From positions 19,429,541-19,493,540 of the forward strand of contig CM047814.1 of NCBI GenBank assembly GCA_026214975.1: DNA of 64,000 bases, read 5' to 3'. Both the position numbers and the translations under genes were made by a program. Under the pieces are notes generated by a model. The model was not told the origin of the DNA, did not search any database, and saw only the letters and a program-made list of their open reading frames with translations. The DNA comes from Gentiana macrophylla. Lineage: Eukaryota > Streptophyta > Magnoliopsida > Gentianales > Gentianaceae. This document shows, piece by piece, positions 1-13,400 of this stretch; positions within the stretch are counted from its first letter, which is position 1; each line of letters starts with the position of its first letter.

Positions 1-1410
1 CTTTTGGGATCGATGTATTGATTAAGACAAAGTTTCATCAGTGATTATCAACAGTAAAGACTACTATTCTTCCAGCTTTCATTTTTTGTAAGCTTCTTTC
101 TTTTGAACTGGTCTCTCATTTCTTTGTGATTTTGGATATTTATCTACGAAAAGTCCATTCCCTTTTGGAAGTATCTTAGGAATCGTCCATGGAATAATGC
201 TCATCTTTTGATTACGAAAGATATTGCACCTTAAAGAAAAGGTCAATCATTTTCCTTACTCGTTTTGCCTTTGTTTTTGGCCATATTAAGTGTACATAGA
301 GTGGGATTCTTATCTTTCATCTGAGATTTCATTTGTAAAATATTTAATTGAGCTGTATTTAGTTTTGGGCATTTCCAAGCCTGCAGATACATTACATATT
401 TACATTTTTCTTGATTTCTGAGGTAAAGTTTTGAACTTTATCGACCGTTTGGGTTATTTTTCCTCTTTTTGCTTCTTGATTTCTAAGCTGATGGTTGATG
501 AGGTTAATGCAGTAATAATTTCAGGCGTTTGAATATGGGTTTTTTTCTTAAAAGTGTTGGAACATTTGTTTTTTAGCTAGCAAAGCCAGGTGGGACTACC
601 TTCATGTTTCATTTGATCTTTTGGCGCATTTTCGAATCCCTCCCTTTTGGGTATATCCAGGATTGTGGCTTGAACTGTGCAGAATGTTTTTCCTTCAAAT
701 TGATACATCATACATGCATATCCCTTAGATACAATCTTTTATGCACCTATCATTTATAACCGTTTGATGAAATAGTGAGTTCTCCATTGTCTAAGTTTAG
801 CAGATGGTTGATGGCTGTGTAAAAGTTTGTATCTCTTGAGTTGTTTATGTATCGTTTTCTTGGTTTATATGTCATCGAGCTGTTTTAAGGTAGAAGACAG
901 AGATAGTTTTATATACCTAACAGATTGACTTTGCTTCTATTATTGGAGCTATGTCTCATTGAAGAAAGATGGAATCTGGTTTTTTTTTTTTTTCCCTTTC
1001 TCTGTTTGTGTGTGTATGATCATAGTGTTATGAATTTTCGTATTTGTTGATCTGTTTAATATATTTTTGTTTGTGTGTGTATTGCATCAAGCACGCCCCT
1101 TGGTTGATTCATAAGCTAAACATGTTACCCCTCATTTGTTCAGTATAGTATTAGGCCATGCAATGTAGGCAGAATTAGAAAATCCAATTGTTGTTAGGCT
1201 GTCACTGTACTAGACTGTTGGGGATGTGTCTATCTCTATCATGTTTTAAAAACTAGACTGTGAAGCTTTTCTTTTTTATTTTTTATTTTTTATTTTTTAT
1301 TTTTAAAGGACACTACTTGTTTGTATATCATGCCTCCTTGCTTCTCAGGGATTCCTCATTGTATACTCTGTGTTCTCAAAATTCCGTTATACTTGATTCT
1401 AGGTAAAACA
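1..1410. other. Upstream region / probable 5'UTR intron of SINA-like gene
   Basis: No convincing coding exon was seen. The stretch is T-rich with many short TG and T runs, as expected of a plant leader or intron. A possible splice acceptor (TTCTAG) ends at about 1402, eight bases before the start codon at 1411, so a 5'UTR intron is plausible. A TTTTTA-type low-complexity run lies at about 1268-1308. The ATG at 1330, upstream and in frame with the gene, is probably inside that intron. Confidence 0.4.
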
Positions 1411-2605
1411 ATGGCTCCTGGAGGAGGTGTTGAAACTCAAAAGAAGATGTTGAATTTTGACAAACTCGTAATAGGAGAAGAGAAAACAAGTGTTTCTGCA
1501 AAACCTAAGATTGGTTGGAAAGACATGCAGGGAATATCTTCAATCAATGGTGTGCAAGAGCTTCTTCACTGTCCTGTTTGTAGAAACCTAATGTACCCTC
1601 CTATTCACCAGGTTTGACCCTTGGTCCCTCAAACTAATGCACAAATTCTCCACTACTGGTATTGGTTTTACATTCAAGTTTATACAACAATTTTAATGAG
1701 TTATTTTGGATACCTTTATCTCTTTGTTCTTGATGTACCATCCCATTTTCCTCAAGAAATTGTGTTCTAATTCATTTTTGTAGTGCCCAAACGGTCATAC
1801 ATTATGCGTAAACTGCAAAATCAGAGCACATAACTCTTGCCCCACGTGCCAGTTCAAGCTCGGGGAGATAAGGTGTTTGGCATTGGAAAGAGTGGCTGCA
1901 GCATGGGAACTCCCTTGCAGATATAAAGATATTGGTTGCTTTGAAATATTCCCGTATTACAGCAAGCTCAAGCATGAACAGAACTGTCAATTCCGTCCCT
2001 ACGATTGCCCTTATGCCGGTTCTGAATGCAATGTGACAGGTGACATCCCTTTACTTGTGGATCATCTTAAGGATGATCACAAGGTTGATATGCACTATGG
2101 ATGTACCTTCAACCACCGTTACGTCAAATCTAATCCCCATGAAGTTGACAACGCTGCATGGATGCTGACTGTAAGTTTCTAACCTTTTAAGTTTCTAACA
2201 TTAAAGGCCACAAATGTTCTTTGTCTCTCTATAAAGAGAATGATGGGAGGGTTTCTATATTGGGAGCAGGTGTTCAGCTGTTTTGGAAGCCATTTCTGCT
2301 TGCACTTTGAAGCATTCCAGCTAAAAACAGCACCGGTATACATGGCATTCTTGAGATTCATGGGTGAAGACATTGATGCAAGAAAGTTCAGCTATACATT
2401 AGAAGTTGGTGGTAATGGGAGAAAAATGGTATGGCAAGGAGTTCCAAGAAGCATTCGGGATAGTCATGAGAAAGTTTGTGAAAGTCAAGATGGATTAATC
2501 GTGCCAAGGACCTTAGCCCTCTTCTTCTCAAAAGGAGCAGATAATAATAGGCAGCATGAGGAGCTTAAGTTGCGGGTGACGGGCCGCATATGGAAAGAAT
2601 TATGA
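1411..2605 (+). CDS. SINA/SINAT-type RING E3 ubiquitin ligase, 3 exons
   Basis: Exons are 1411-1611, 1784-2170 and 2270-2605, all phase 0 with GT-AG introns, giving 307 aa, the usual plant SINAT length. The RING uses C54, C57, C68, H72, C75, C78, C86 and C89. It is followed by the SIAH zinc finger (about residues 106-150, with PYYSKLKHE and CPYAGSEC) and the TRAF-like substrate-binding and dimerisation domain, ending VTGRIWKEL. Family members are RING E3 ligases that transfer ubiquitin from an E2 to bound substrates. In plants they act in hormone, autophagy and stress signalling; the substrate here cannot be read. The start at 1411 gives MAPGGG, shared with SINAT1/2-like proteins. The N-terminal 50 residues and the RING are more diverged than the very conserved C-terminal half. 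Confidence 0.95.
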
Positions 2606-2725
2606 TAACTTCATCAGAAATGTGGGAAGCCTCCTTTTGGCTTCTGATTTTGTTGTTTTTGGTATTGACAGGCTATGTTAAAGATTACAGCTGCTTGATC
2701 ATCATGTTCTAGCAAAAACGATAGG

Positions 2726-2858
2726 GTATATTCCAGAATGTACACCCTAAATTATTTAGAACCGTTGATTATAGTGGGCGGGCCTTACAGATTGATGCAG
2801 GACTCGTAGATTGATCATGGATTCTAAATGTGTGTAGAGTGTATATTCTGGAATGTGT
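2726..2858. repeat. Imperfect inverted repeat in SINA-like 3' region
   Basis: Arms 2726-2748 and 2836-2858 share ATTCCAGAAT and TACAC as reverse complements, about 18 of 23 positions, separated by 87 bases. It could form a stem in the 3'UTR or be a remnant fold-back element. No target duplication was identified. Confidence 0.5.
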
Positions 2859-3664
2859 CTAGTAGGAAGATGTACTATGTTAAAATTAGTAATGTTTTGC
2901 CTAAGAACTTGAAGCCCCAACAGCATGAGGCGCCTAAGCCGGTATTTTTGTCCTTTTTGAAGAAGTTTTTAAATGGTATATCTGTATCCGGATATACATC
3001 TCTCTCTCTCTATATATATATATGAAGGCATGCGAGTCTTTGCATTGTATATCCGTCTTATTATTTCTGGTTAGAAAAACCGGCAAAGGTAACACGAACA
3101 CGAGTTTGCATTTGGTTTTAAGTTTTTAGAAGTTGGACAAACCATGCTAAAGGAGGGTGAAGCTCTATAAGCTAGTATCATGTGAGTCGAAGACTCGTAT
3201 ATCAGATATTGAAACGATAAGAACATATGTTATATTTAGTGCAATTTAAATTGACATTGTAACCTATGGAATTCATCAAAATTACTGCATTCCACATCCA
3301 AATCTACTATCTTTAGTTTATAAATTTTAAAAAATAAAATCTAAAATACTATTTGATTAATAAACGGATGGATTTATATTTTGAAACGGATTGGAAAATT
3401 ATGTAATGTAATTCAATGGTAAAATACGTGGGAAATGAAATGCATGAGAAGGAAAATGGCAAGCACGTAGGCTAGGCTAAGCAAGGCAGACGTGTTAGTT
3501 TTAACGGTATGAAATCTCACAAAGAGCGTTTTTCCCGCGAAACAGAACCATCTTTTGCCATTGCCTTTGTTTTTGCTTTTTAGCATCCCATTAACGAAAA
3601 AACAAAAATCAAGAGGGAAATGTTTAAGCTTCTTTAGCACACATCTTCCTCTTCCCCTCCTCAA

Positions 3665-3667
<3 letters not shown>

Positions 3668-3695
<28 letters not shown>
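3668..3695. repeat. CT microsatellite in presumed kinase 5'UTR
   Basis: A run of 14 CT dinucleotides lies about 500 bases upstream of the kinase ATG. Pyrimidine-rich CT tracts are common in plant 5'UTRs near the transcription start. No regulatory role is shown by the sequence itself. Confidence 0.85.
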
Positions 3696-3697
<2 letters not shown>

Positions 3698-4189
3698 TTT
3701 CAATCTACTTTTTTTTCATTTCATTCTTGACCATTGTTCTCTCTGCATCTGGGTAAAAGGGGGGGGGAAAATCCACACACGGTAAGCTAATCATTAAATC
3801 TCTGTGAGTCTCATTGTTCTTTAAGTATTATAGTTGTTTTTATGATATGGGATTGGATCAAATTTCCTTCTTTTGGAAGAAGATTGGTTTTTTTTTTAAA
3901 GGATTACAGGTGGGGTTTGATTCATTGGAATGATTTTGTCTTTGGGGAAGAATAAATGTTTAAAGGCAGGCAGCAAGAATATGATCACCATGTTGAAATG
4001 TTTTTATTTTTATTTTTATTTTGTTCAGTGCTCCTCATCTGTTTGTTAAAATGTTCCCTTCTGTCAATGCAGAAATTTGTTGGATATATACCAAACAGAT
4101 ATATATATATATCGATTGGCAAGAATCAGTGTTATGTAAATAACTCGGATCGGTCTTTGAATTTACAACGTGTTTGAAATTGAAGCATC

Positions 4190-6128
4190 ATGTTGTGTTG
4201 TGGAGGTGCAGAAGAGGAAAATTACGGAGCTCCACCTTCCAACCAATATTCTGCCCCTCCTAAGGCCGGTAATCCATATGGAGGTGGCGCGGGCGCAGGT
4301 AACTTGTCTTTTCATCCTAAATCACATCAAACATATTTCTCCTATTTCCCAAGTTGTATGCCCTATGTTTTTAGGGGAGTCTTTATTTACAACAAACCAT
4401 GATGAGACAACAATATTTTGCCTCATACTAAAAGTCTATTTATATTTAGAACAACAATAAGACATTTATTAACTTTTTTTCTCCCTATGGTCCTTTAGGC
4501 AGTGGAAGAGGAGAGCCAAGGGCTTCAGGGACTGTAAGAAGTGGAGCTCCTCAGAAAGTTTTACCTATTGAAACACCGGCGTTGTCATTGGATGAGTTGA
4601 ATAGGTTGACAAACAATTTCGGTACGAAAGCTTTGATTGGTGAGGGTTCTTATGGTCGTGTGTTTTTTGCGAAATTGAGGAGTGGCCAAGAAGCTGCGAT
4701 CAAGAAACTTGATACCAGTTCTTCTCCAGAGCCAGATTCTGATTTTACAGCTCAGGTGAATGTTTTCTCCACAAAAAAGAGTTAACTGATTAACCGGTAT
4801 CCATCATTTAAAATGAACTCTGTTTGTGTGCTGTTTAATGATGCAGTTATCAGTTGTTTCAAGACTTAAACATGAAAACTTTGTTGGATTACTTGGTTAC
4901 TGCTTGGAAGGAGGAAACCGAATCTTGGCATATGAATTTGCTAATAAGGGTTCTTTGCATGATGTTTTACACGGTATTCTGATGGTTTAAAAGTAATCTT
5001 GTTTTGGAGAAAAAAAATGTTGCAGTTCTCAAATCATAGCTTGTCTGTTGATTCTTGTGTAGGTAGGAAAGGTGTGCAAGGGGCTGAACCAGGTCCAGTT
5101 CTAAACTGGAATCAGAGGGTTAAAATCGCGTATGGTGCAGCCAAAGGCTTGGAGTTTCTACATGAAAAAGTTCAACCTTCCATTGTTCATCGCGATGTCA
5201 GATCCAGTAACGTCTTGCTGTTTGATGATTTTGTAGCGAAAATAGCTGATTTCAACTTGGGAAACCAATCTTCAGATACAGCAGCTCGTCTGCACTCAAC
5301 AAGAGTTCTTGGTACTTTTGGTTATCATGCTCCAGAGTAAGAAGCTTAGTACATGGATTGAACTTAATTTAAAATTTCGAGATTGAAAAAGATTAGGAAA
5401 TCTTCATTAGCTAATTTATGTCTCTGTCTGTCTGTGCAGGTATGCCATGACAGGGCAAATTACTCAAAAAAGTGATGTTTACAGTTTCGGGGTTGTTCTT
5501 CTAGAGCTTTTAACAGGGAGGAAGCCAGTAGACCACACTATGCCCAAAGGCCAACAAAGTCTTGTTACATGGGTTCGTGTCTCCACTATTTTATTTTAGA
5601 GATGTAATGAATATGATTCACCGATAATTCAGAGAACAAGTACAAACAAGTTTGCTTTTGTGTTTGTTCTGTGAACAATCCAGGTGGTATCACATTATGT
5701 TGGGTGTGTTTGCACCGGAAAAAAAAAACCCTTTTAAGGATTCGTGTTCATTACGTTCCATCTTTACTTCATGCAGGCAACCCCAAGATTGAGTGAGGAC
5801 AAAGTGAAGCAGTGTGTGGATCCAAAGCTCAATAACGACTACCCACCAAAGGCAATAGCTAAGGTCATTTCAATTTCTTCTTTCTAATCTGAAATAACAA
5901 GATTGTACTATATGTTATTTCATCGATTTCTATTTCTTTAATCGTATTTGTGAGTACTGATGATTATACCATATGCTCGCTCTTGACATGTAACAACAGA
6001 TGGCAGCAGTGGCAGCACTATGCGTACAATACGAGGCAGATTTCAGGCCAAACATGACAATTGTTGTAAAGGCTTTACAACCACTTCTCAACTCAAAACC
6101 AGCTGCCGCAGAGCCTAATGCACAATAG
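4190..6128 (+). CDS. PTI1-like receptor-like cytoplasmic kinase, 7 exons
   Basis: Exons are 4190-4298, 4499-4755, 4847-4973, 5063-5336, 5440-5572, 5777-5863 and 6000-6128. All junctions are GT-AG and the phases close to 371 aa. The N-terminus MLCCGG has two adjacent cysteines, a likely S-acylation site for membrane anchoring. A short Gly/Pro-rich linker precedes the kinase domain: glycine loop GEGSYGRV (84-91), ATP lysine K105 in AAIKKLD, catalytic D209 in HRD, N214, then the activation segment to APEYAMTGQ. Two positions differ from canonical kinases: R211 replaces the usual HRDxK lysine, and the DFG motif is D227-F228-N229. As I recall, one clade of PTI1-like kinases shares both changes. 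The family acts below receptor kinases or OXI1/AGC kinases in defence and oxidative signalling; the specific pathway here is inferred. Confidence 0.95.
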
Positions 6129-7411
6129 ACCACTGCATTCATATGTCTGGAAAAGCAACAAAGATTCTTTTACTTTAGATCAAAATTTTTTTGTTCCCCC
6201 TTCTTTTTTCAAGTCTTATTATTGGTGAGCCTAGTTTTCATGAGGTATATATATATACATATAGTGTGATATTGAGAAAGCTAATGTCAAACAGAGCCCT
6301 ATTCTTGCAATTGTATAACTGATTCAAGTAAAGATTTTCCAGTTTAAAAGGATTTAATCCATGCAGAAATTGGCAGGTGCAGATTCATTGTATTGTGTAT
6401 GTGTGTACAATGAATACGAAATAAACTCACCAATCAACGTATGCCATGCATTTTCCTCTTGTGCTGCTACTTAAGTAAACGAAACAAGGTCATTACCATT
6501 CAAAAAAAAACGAAACATGTAGACAATGCGGTCTGACATAAATTGTTATAACATTGGATCAAATGCGTGAGTCAGATCCGTTTAAATGTGTATAATGTAG
6601 CGTTTCAGTACAAAATATTACGTACCAATGCAATGCAGTCAATCTCATTAGCCACAGTACCAATGCAAACGAAAAGGAAAGGACGCACAACAGTTCGAGT
6701 TGATCTTGAATTCAAGTTGAGGCTCGTAATGGTACAAACACTAAAAAAAAAAAATTATTGAGTCCACACAAAGAACCTCAAGAGAAACTACCACTTCATA
6801 TTCCTTGCAGATGTTATTAGCACCTAAATGTAAACAACAGCCATAATCAAAATGCCGGGACATTTGCGTGGCACCATGTAAAATGTAAAAAAGACATTTC
6901 TATTAAAAATATAAAGAAAAGCCCTGAAATCAATAAGATTTTACTATGAGAACTGGATTGTAAAAACATGATACAAGCTGTGGTTACATCTACCAAGCCA
7001 ATGCATGGATATATTATGCCTAACAAGGGGCCCCCACTGTAAACATCACTCTACAACTGTTCTTGATGCCTTTTCCTTATCCCTCCCCCCCCCCTTCTTT
7101 TCCTTCTGTTTTATACTTTAAACTTTGCCATCTTTTGTTTCCTTCAGCCAAGAAAACCTGCAGCAAACAACTTCATATAAAAAGGTGCAAACAACTAAAC
7201 TAAAAACTCCACACACGCACACACACACAAAATGCAATGCTTTCATTCCGGGTGAAGACAGCTGTGTGTGTGAAGAGCACCCTGCTTGTTATGACAAATT
7301 TTCTATTTTACAGACTCGAACATCACTTTTCCAAATTTATAAACACACAAATAAGGATTAAAGAACTAGCATTTTGCAAGAAGGACAAAGGAAAAACAGC
7401 ATACCAAGTAT
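6129..7411. other. Convergent 3' intergenic spacer
   Basis: This stretch lies between the stop of the PTI1-like kinase (+) and the stop of the CCR4-like gene (-), so it holds both 3'UTRs. It contains a TA microsatellite near 6247-6262, a poly-C run at about 7084-7094 and a CA run near 7213-7229. No exon or RNA gene was seen. Confidence 0.5.
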
Positions 7412-10400
7412 TTATCGCCGTGTTCTAGGCTTACAGCGAAATTCAGCCAACAACGCTATATGATCAGAAGACCATTCTGGCGAAGGAAGGGCCGTATCTT
7501 TTCTCAAGCAATCCTCGTCTAAAAGCTCCAACAAGGATTCGACCGTTAATGAGTCGGCTGAAAGCACAGAGAAAGAAACCCTTAGATTAATGGATGAAGC
7601 TCAATCTTCACTTTGTTCATTTAAAAAAAAAACGAGAAGAGAACAAGAAAAAAATGACTACTCAAGCTTACCTGAATAGAATATATAATCATGAGTACCA
7701 ATAAAATCTCTGGTGCAGTTAGTAAACATAGGCTCATTTGTAGTTGAATCCATCCTCCTACGTTGTTGCTCGAGACCACCATTAACAAGCCCAACACCCA
7801 TTCTAGCAAAGGATGAGTAAGCGCTTACCTAGACAAAAGAACCTAGTGATATTACAATACCATGTTTATAATAACAAAAAGCCCCAACACAATAACTTAC
7901 CAGTGGCAGCTGATGGGTGAGTTTACTAAGAGGACGTAAAATCCCGAGAGGATCAACTGCTAAATCTTGATGAGTTGGATCAACTTTCCCCATAGCAAGA
8001 AGAGAATGAGGAGCACTATATCCAAAGTTTAAATTTATTTGGAATAAAAATCAGAACATCACGACACTATGTGAAATAATAGAGTTGGTAACATAATTCT
8101 AATGACTAATGAATTGGTAGTGTACCTGCCAGGTGTACAATTAAAGTCTCCGCATACGAGCATCGGTATATCAGCACTTACGGCAATTTTTTCTAACCCC
8201 TTCAGTAACGTATGAATCTGATGAGAGAGACAAATGTTAGATGAGACTAAAGAGCAGATAGATAAACCCGTTAAGAAGCCAGATAAGAACCTGCCACAGC
8301 TTGACATCCTTTAAATCTTGTTGAATGTTCACATGTGTATTAGCCTGTACTCATAAAGTGCAATATTTCAGACACCAGATAATGTACAAGATGCTAATCA
8401 AACAGGTCCCAAATAGCGCTTATCTTGCATTGTTAATGCAAATAGGTAAAATATTAAGGTTCATGTCTCAGGAAGAACAACCGGAACACAAAAGTTTGAC
8501 TAAAAGTCTGCATACATACTAAGTGCAAAGAAAGAATATATTAAGGAAATTACATCATACGACATCCCAAGCTGCTTACAGATATACAATCCATTAGCCA
8601 GGAGAAGATTTCGTCATCATCGAAAGGCTAAAATCATTGAAGTGAAAAATACTTCTACTGGGAAAGAAGAAGAAAACCAGAAAATGAAAGGAACACAAAA
8701 CTAACCCTACTCTCCGCTACCTGTATCCTATACAATTTTTACAAATTTACAGGTAATCCTGTATCCTTTTTAGAATCTTCCAGCTACTTACTAATACAGG
8801 TAGACACAAGAAATTAAACTAATGGATCCCTGGAATAACCTGGTCCAAGAAAACTGTAGGATGAATTTATATGATAGAAATCAGAAGCTCAAAACACGAT
8901 CAATTTGATGTGAACTATGAGAATCTAGTATACAGAAGTATCATTGCAAATAATTGGATAGTTAGCAGCTGTAAAAAGAAATCAAATACTAATACATTTG
9001 GTGGTTTTGGGTGAACTAAAAACTACCTGACCATTCTCCAACCTATCACCATATGCACTTACATTCAACTGATTCAAGCATAGATATGATCCAGCAACAA
9101 AAAAAGAAAAGAGACAAAGGGGTTTTGCAAACTACAAGGACAATTGTGCAATGCAGTTGATTTAAAATAAAATAAAATAACATATTAGAGGAAAAAGACT
9201 GCACATCAAGAATAGAACAACCTGAAATGCGTTGATAGCAAGAAGTGGGAACCAAAGCATGATATTATTCACATATTAGTCAGCTAGCACCATAAGAAAG
9301 TACAACGCTTGATAATAATACAGTGGGAGGAGAGCGTATTTTGAGTACAATATCTTACCACACACACCAGCTGCCGCTTTCCAGGGTATTCAGCCCCCTG
9401 ATTATTAAATTTTGCTTCCAGAACCATTATAAGTGCAATATTATCCTACCAAAACATAGACACTATGTTAGGTATGGAAATGTTCTTTTAGTTTGATATT
9501 TGACGTTGAGCTAAAGATATATGAATTCTTCATCATGTACAACTAAACGACCTTGATCAATCGTCCCAAAGCAGTTTTCTTCTGAGTACTAGGAAGCACA
9601 GCATCTGTTAAAGATTGTGCAGCTTTGTTGAACTCCACCTGTACAGAGGCAGATTAAAACTACCACCATAAAGAAGCTAAAATGCCAAAACATTAAATCG
9701 ACGCATTTCCCACCTCGTATTTTTTAACCAGAGAAAATCGATCACGGCGAAAAAACGTAGCACACCCATCAATAGTATTGATACTCCCATTGAAGCCCTA
9801 CAGGGTAACCAATGACTTTCAGTAGCTGAAACTACTTCTAAATTACAAATATTAAAAATTTCAAACAAACCTCAGCTGTTCTGGGCTTAAATATAGCGTC
9901 GTAGCCGTACTTTGCCAGCTCACGCGCAAAAAACTCCACAAAATGATCATTTTGAACCTGAGGAGATGCAGTTGGTCATTCTGCTAATATATTAAAGATC
10001 CACATCCACTCTTGCATAAATTATTCAGAAAGGAGTTGCATTAGCCATTAAGTTTCAATGGAGGAGAATGAGGACTATTAAATGAAATGACAAACATTCA
10101 AAAGAACAGGAAAGTGTGCCTCCTTGTAACTTAAGGTTTAGCCATACAAATTAAGTTTCTTAAATAGCCAAACTGATAATAGTTGATACCAAATAAGCTA
10201 TCATCACTGACACTTTATCTGCATCAAATTAGCATGTAAAAGTAGGTGGATAATGTACATACACGTAAAATGGGAAACGAGAAATAATAATCACATGGTT
10301 TTCTCAAGTGACAAATGATTTGGGACCCCAAAAGATTCATTAACCACACTTGTTCTTAGGAGGAGATAGCACCAATCAAGTAGCAAAGGGCAGTGCGCTC

Positions 10401-13400
10401 GATAAAATATTAAAATTTAGAATTTCAGGTGACCGAAACAAAGGTTAATTTAGTTTTGTCTGTATAAAAGCCTGTACTTGGCAAAACAAACATCAACCAG
10501 CCCTGCAAATTAATTACCAAAAAAAGTAACAAGGAACCAAAACAACAATTTCAAGGTAGAACAAAACAGTAATTAATCCTCGCTCACATCACTTTTCAAA
10601 AGAGCATTTTTCAAACAAAATTCAATGGACTATTTTCATATTCAATCAGAAACTGTAAATATAGAGCGCAACATGAAACTACCTCCTGGAGACAAACAAT
10701 GTCAGCCCTGTATTCACCTATTTCACGCAGTAAATTCTGCTTGCGATATGTCCAAGACAGAGCCCAAGGTGGACAGTAACTGTATAAATCACTGGCAGCA
10801 TATGTGTCGGCCAATATGTTATACGAAAGCACAGTAAACGTTCCAGCTGAACTAATACGCCCCTCAATGTCTAAATGCCCCGGCACATCACTTCCATTCA
10901 CTTGAATCAAACGTCGAGGAGTAGGGCATGGAGCAGGAATTACCCGAGACGTCTGTAGTGTACTTGGCTGTGCCACAGAAAGTTTAGTTTGTGCATCTAC
11001 CACAATGCACTCAAATTTAAGGACATGGCCGATGTCATCAGATGTTGGCGTATAAGTTCTATTGCACCCAACCTCAAACCATGTTTCGCCACTTCTATGT
11101 GTAACTGCAGGATATAAAGGTGCAGGGCCATTTGCCAAGCCAGGATTTGGCTGTGAAGCTGCTAGGCTAGGGTTTATCAGTCCAGTGCTGTTGAAGCGAC
11201 CAAAAACTTCTTCGTCCTCATTCCCATTCTCATTAACAGCACTCGCAGCACGCTCATGTAGAACACGATGATGTTGCCAAGCATCAGAAAAACATTTGGG
11301 AGAACAATGATAACTCTTTGCTATTGGTATTTTGGCCTTCACACATCCAAGACACTGCAAAGTAGCTTGCTCAGAAGGATGTACACTGCAAATTGCGATT
11401 TTTCGATCACTTTGTATACGATACCTGGAAGAAAGAAAGAAAGAAAAAAAACCGTTGTGAACACATACATACAAGATCAAGCACTACAACTGCAGGAATC
11501 TGTACTCATGAAAGCAACGAGACATTTTTTGACAGAGAAGGTACACAAATATAGAGCGCAGCTGCTAAGGTTACTCCAAAACCTACAAGAAATAATAAGA
11601 AAAACTACCCTCCATGCAAGACTATGAATTGCCTTGAATTTAAAAAAGAGAATTCTTGACATGAAACAATCAGAAGTTCACACTTAAATAACAAACAAAC
11701 AAAAAAGAGAAAATATTCACAGAAATGGGTACCATTCTAATTTTGAACGGTGAATTTAATGCAGAAAAAAAAAGGGAATGTGCAGCCTTCTTTGAAGAGA
11801 CCCTACGAATGTAAGAGAGAGATCATATAAAGAACTTCTCGAAAACAACTTAAGAAAAACCTCAGGTCTATGACCCCCCCACACACCCTCAAACTAAGAA
11901 AAATATAATGAAACACAACACGAAGTGCATAGGCAATGAAACAACAAGCCCCTGCACATTTAGATAAAAAGCCACAAGCGTTGATAAACAGTTGCAAACA
12001 AATTGACCCGTAGAGTCCAGAAGGGGGGTCTCATCAAGCATACATAACAGGTTTCAAGCTTCTCAGACATTAAAAAAGAATGAAGAGAACAACTCCTAAC
12101 AAGGAATCAGCAGATATGAAGAGTATTATTACTCTTAGAATGTCCACCTTCTAACTGACACAAACTTTCTGATGGCAATTTGAGATGGACTTGCTCTGAT
12201 TCTCCAAAACATGCTAAATAAATATGTTGGTGACCGCTCATGACCTAACAACAAACTTTTTCACAAACATGACCAAGCCTCTTCTAATTCACATACATCT
12301 TTAGACAAATATCTTGGGAAATCGGAAGAGGCTAGAGTTAATTAACGCAATGATATCAAATCAAATCATCATTCATCAAGTTCCCTTCATATTTTGATCA
12401 AATTTAGGTTTAGAAACAGTGGACGTGATGAATTCTTTCTTAAGTCAGTAAAATAAAAAAAAAAAAAAAAAACATAAATAAGTATTCTAAGTATCTAACA
12501 TAGATCCAGGTATTAAAAACCATATACTCTGGCTAGACAGATCTCAGATGAAGTATGAAAATGCCAATTTTACAAACAAAAAAAAGGATAATTACTCCAC
12601 ACACATAAATCATCAGTTCTAACGTGCTATAAAAATCTAAAATGCATTATTCGTCTTGCATGGATCTAAACACAACCAGAGAAACAGTACATGGGTGAAA
12701 TGCTAAAGTAGATGTGCATACGTACATCATATCAAACTACAAAACGGTTCAATTATTTAGCATGGTGTATAAGCATGAAAGACAAAACAAATGATTTTTT
12801 TGGAATGAAATGAGTTTTGACATGAGCTATATTGTTTGGAAAAGAAGCGATTTGACAAAAGGTTAAACCCAATGGCACCTATATTCCAAATTCCAGCAAC
12901 ACAAAAACGCTCAGAACAAAAAGTTACAAGATTTGTAAGAAATTACAGTACAGGTCAGGATACACACATGATATGTATGGAGCATTTTCACCATCAATTA
13001 TTACGGTAACAGGAACATCAAATAAAGACATTATTTAACTACACTAAGAGAAACATGAGAAGCGAGGACAGAATTATACCAAAAAGAAGCCGTAAAAGCA
13101 AACCTATCATCTATGGCCACAGGAAGGACATATTTCTAAAATTATTGATAAAGCAAAAAGAAACCAAAAAAAAAAACAGCTTATAGTTTCCTTCCGTCTT
13201 ATTTGTCAAGGAAAAAAGAAATGTAGCTGTCTTATGAACTCCGATTCAATATCTAATCTAGATCACCCGTCACTTGTCCCTTGGGTTGAAGGTTTATAAC
13301 TTGGCCTCGAAAAGCTACTGACTGAAGTACAAAGGCACTTAAATGTATAACCTCCTGATGAATGCTCGAGCACATGATAAACTACTCTAGTATAAAACGT

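Larger units (their letters stand above)
2606..4189 (+). other. Intergenic region: SINA-like 3'UTR, then kinase promoter and 5'UTR
   Basis: The first part is the presumed 3'UTR of the ligase gene, with an inverted repeat (separate entry) and a CT/TA microsatellite at about 3000-3022. From about 3400 the sequence is the promoter and leader of the downstream kinase gene. A CT microsatellite at 3668-3695 lies in the presumed 5'UTR. A plausible 5'UTR intron runs 3782-4072 (GTAAGC donor, ATGCAG acceptor). No coding exon was seen. Confidence 0.4.

Noticed and set aside
3413..3785. Arg-Glu / Ser-Leu repeat ORFs on both strands
   Set aside because: By-products of the CT microsatellite in the kinase leader.
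10611..11480. 289-codon single ORF as a stand-alone gene
   Set aside because: It is CCR4 exon 2 plus intron read-through at both ends; splice sites at 11,424 and 10,683 define the real exon.
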